A stretch of DNA of 42,811 bases, from positions 54,999-97,809 of the forward strand of contig DIPH01000004.1 in the NCBI GenBank assembly GCA_002424045.1. The letters run 5' to 3'. The notes beneath the pieces were generated by a model. That model did not search any database. It saw only the letters and a program-made list of their open reading frames with translations, and had not been told where the DNA came from. This document shows, in pieces, positions 41,594 through 42,811 of the stretch (position 1 is the stretch's first letter; the number at the start of each line of letters is the position of its first letter). The stretch is from Firmicutes bacterium UBA5493 (GTDB lineage Bacteria; Bacillota; Limnochordia; Darwinibacteriales; Darwinibacteriaceae). A program made the position numbers and the translations under genes.

Positions 41594-41669
41594 CAACGTG
41601 TTCCCGACATCTGTTTGTGGGAAGACCTGGGCATATCCGGTGACGTCGGGAACACTAGAACGTTATCGG
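41587..41669 (+). repeat. attC-like folded element
   Basis: Outer arms CCGATAAC (41587-41594) and GTTATCGG (41662-41669) are perfect complements. Inner arms GTGTTCCCGAC (41598-41608) and GTCGGGAACAC (41645-41655) are also perfect. Between the stems lies an asymmetric internal loop (3 and 6 bases), and a 36-base terminal loop closes the hairpin. Two stems, an unpaired spacer and a variable end make the architecture of integron attC sites (R, UCS, L, VTS), with AAC/GTT at the R boxes. The R box departs from the GTTRRRY consensus. Confidence 0.5.
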
Positions 41670-41729
41670 AAACCGGGTGCAAGGAAAGCCGCATCCTGCG
41701 GCGAATTGATTATTCAACTTATACAATAA

Positions 41730-41758
41730 TTGACAGTGGGCGAACTGAGGATTATTTA
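41730..41758 (+). promoter_or_regulatory. Possible promoter of the cassette acetyltransferase
   Basis: TTGACA, 17 bases and TATTTA lie 33 bases before the gene. The -35 is perfect and the -10 is poor. Confidence 0.4.
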
Positions 41759-41791
41759 TATTATTTGATGTGATGAAAGGGTGATATAACA

Positions 41792-42658
41792 ATGCAATTC
41801 AAGTTGTATATGGATGTACATGAGTTTTACAATGATACCTATGATGTGTTAATGCGTCACGAGGCTCAGAATATGATTCCTCTTGGCAATATCATAATTG
41901 GACATGAGGGGAAAGATAAAACAGACTGGCGTGACCCTGTAAATTGGCTTATGGCAACTATTTCGGATGCAAACGGTATACAGCTTACCGCTATAATGAC
42001 ACCGCCGCATAATATCACACTTTATGCAACAGACAATATAATTAATCCAAAAGCTATAAACTGTCTGATAGATGGACTGAAAGACCATGAAATTCCCGGC
42101 GTGACAACCGAAAAAACGTTGGCGGAGTATTTTGCCGAAGAATATACCGCTCGAAAGGGATTAACCTTTAAGACAACCATGAGCCAGCGCATATATGAGC
42201 TTAAGGCAGTAAACCCAGATATTAAACAATTTGGTGTCGTTCGTTTGCTGGATGAAAAAGATATGTATTTTTTCCCATACTGGGCTGAGGCATTCAGTGC
42301 AGCAAATAGTTATGGAAAAACAGAAATGTCTATCCCGCAAGATGGAAAATCATATCGCTACCGATTATCAACAAAAAAGCTCTATGTTTTAGAAGACAAT
42401 GGGATACCTGTCTCTATGGCGGGATATACAAGGGAAATGGAAACAGCTATCGGCGTGACATTTGTATATACCCCTCCTTATTATCGCGGAAAGGGTTACG
42501 CCTCCTCATGCGTGGCTCAAATCAGTCAAATTGCATTAGATAACGGATTTACTAAGTGCGTATTATACACGGATTTGTTAAACCCAACATCGAATAGTAT
42601 TTATCAAAAAATAGGATATACGGCTATTTGCGATTCACTCATGTTGAAGTTTGAATAA
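41792..42658 (+). CDS. GNAT-family N-acetyltransferase, AT-rich
   Basis: The 288-residue protein has an unrecognised N-terminal half, then a GNAT domain with the acetyl-CoA loop YTPPYYRGKGYASSCVAQIS and LLNPTSNSIYQKIGYTAI. Its codon use (ATA, AAA and TTA frequent) and AT-rich sequence differ clearly from the genes left of 39 kb, which suggests horizontal acquisition. AAAGGGTG precedes ATG 41792. It sits just past the attC-like element and is a candidate second cassette. The substrate is unknown. Confidence 0.85.
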   Translation: MQFKLYMDVHEFYNDTYDVLMRHEAQNMIPLGNIIIGHEGKDKTDWRDPVNWLMATISDANGIQLTAIMTPPHNITLYATDNIINPKAINCLIDGLKDHEIPGVTTEKTLAEYFAEEYTARKGLTFKTTMSQRIYELKAVNPDIKQFGVVRLLDEKDMYFFPYWAEAFSAANSYGKTEMSIPQDGKSYRYRLSTKKLYVLEDNGIPVSMAGYTREMETAIGVTFVYTPPYYRGKGYASSCVAQISQIALDNGFTKCVLYTDLLNPTSNSIYQKIGYTAICDSLMLKFE

Positions 42659-42687
42659 TATCTTGTTATCCTGGATTCCCGCCAACT

Positions 42688-42774
42688 CATAACGAGGCGG
42701 TAAAATAAACATCTGCAAACGTCGTGATGATCGTATTTCACTTCATTTTTATGCTTCCCAAATCCATCGTTATG
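42688..42774 (+). repeat. Second, weaker attC-like inverted repeat
   Basis: CATAACGA (42688-42695) and TCGTTATG (42767-42774) are perfect 8-bp arms 87 bases end to end, just past the stop of the acetyltransferase. No convincing inner stem is seen, so the resemblance to the first element is partial. Confidence 0.3.
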
Positions 42775-42806
42775 TGTTACAATATACGTAACGAGGAGGG
42801 GGAAGG

Positions 42807-42811
42807 ATGGC
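42807..42811 (+). CDS. Start of a gene cut by the window edge
   Basis: GAGGAGGGGGAAGG is followed directly by ATGGC at the last bases of the window. A gene probably begins here, but nothing of its product is visible. Confidence 0.4.

Noticed and set aside
1..42811. CRISPR arrays and rRNA genes
   Set aside because: No regularly spaced repeats and no rRNA segments were seen anywhere in the window.

Overview
The window looks like a chromosomal segment of an anaerobic, spore-forming Firmicute (Clostridia- or Limnochordia-like). The signs are three tRNA-sensing T-box leaders, a CotF-type spore coat protein, a possible sigma-H promoter, rubrerythrin, a ferredoxin-linked 2-oxoacid oxidoreductase, a corrinoid methyl-transfer module, selenium genes, near-consensus sigma-A promoters and strong GGAGG ribosome-binding sites. 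The species cannot be named from sequence alone.

Layout. 1-3.6 kb: the tail of selD, then yedF and three tightly packed + strand genes (TIM-barrel isomerase, AAC(3)-like acetyltransferase, HD hydrolase). 3.7-6.4 kb: leuS on the minus strand behind a T-box with a probable CUC (Leu) specifier. 6.6-7.4 kb: a small RNA/mini-ORF locus and a spore coat gene. 7.45-11.8 kb: two neighbouring T-box units. The first has a probable UAC (Tyr) specifier and drives a tyrosine phenol-lyase/tryptophanase-like enzyme. The second has a UGG (Trp) specifier and drives trpBA, whose TrpA has lost the catalytic residues. 11.7-13.3 kb: an ABC-2 exporter on the minus strand. 13.5-18.8 kb: ArsB/NhaD-type permease, a winged-helix protein, rubrerythrin and KorAB. 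19-20 kb: a cNMP-binding/DUF2225 protein. 20.4-25.2 kb: a complete livKHMGF operon on the minus strand. 25.3-27 kb: a thioredoxin-like protein, a HepT/MntA toxin-antitoxin pair with a shortened HepT, and a HAD hydrolase. 27.2-32.6 kb: a corrinoid methyltransferase module (DUF1638, RACo-like activase, PocR-AraC regulator, corrinoid protein, UroD-type methyltransferase). 32.7-34.6 kb: a c-di-AMP riboswitch, a cation/proton antiporter and a PII-like protein. 35.0 kb: tRNA-Arg(CCU). 35.3-42.8 kb: an accessory region with decayed genes, a GNAT, a double-phosphatase fusion, a frameshifted tyrosine recombinase and an integron-like stretch.

The two most interesting places are these. (1) The 7.4-11.8 kb block places a Tyr-sensing T-box in front of a lyase usually regarded as degradative, next to a Trp-sensing T-box in front of a TrpB with a non-catalytic TrpA. 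A coherent but unproven reading is starvation-triggered salvage of tyrosine from phenol and tryptophan from indole. (2) At 39.7-42.8 kb a broken IntI-related recombinase is followed by a repeat-bearing site, a membrane-protein ORF whose stop codon lies in an attC-like folded element, and an AT-rich GNAT gene. This resembles a small, possibly dead, cassette array.
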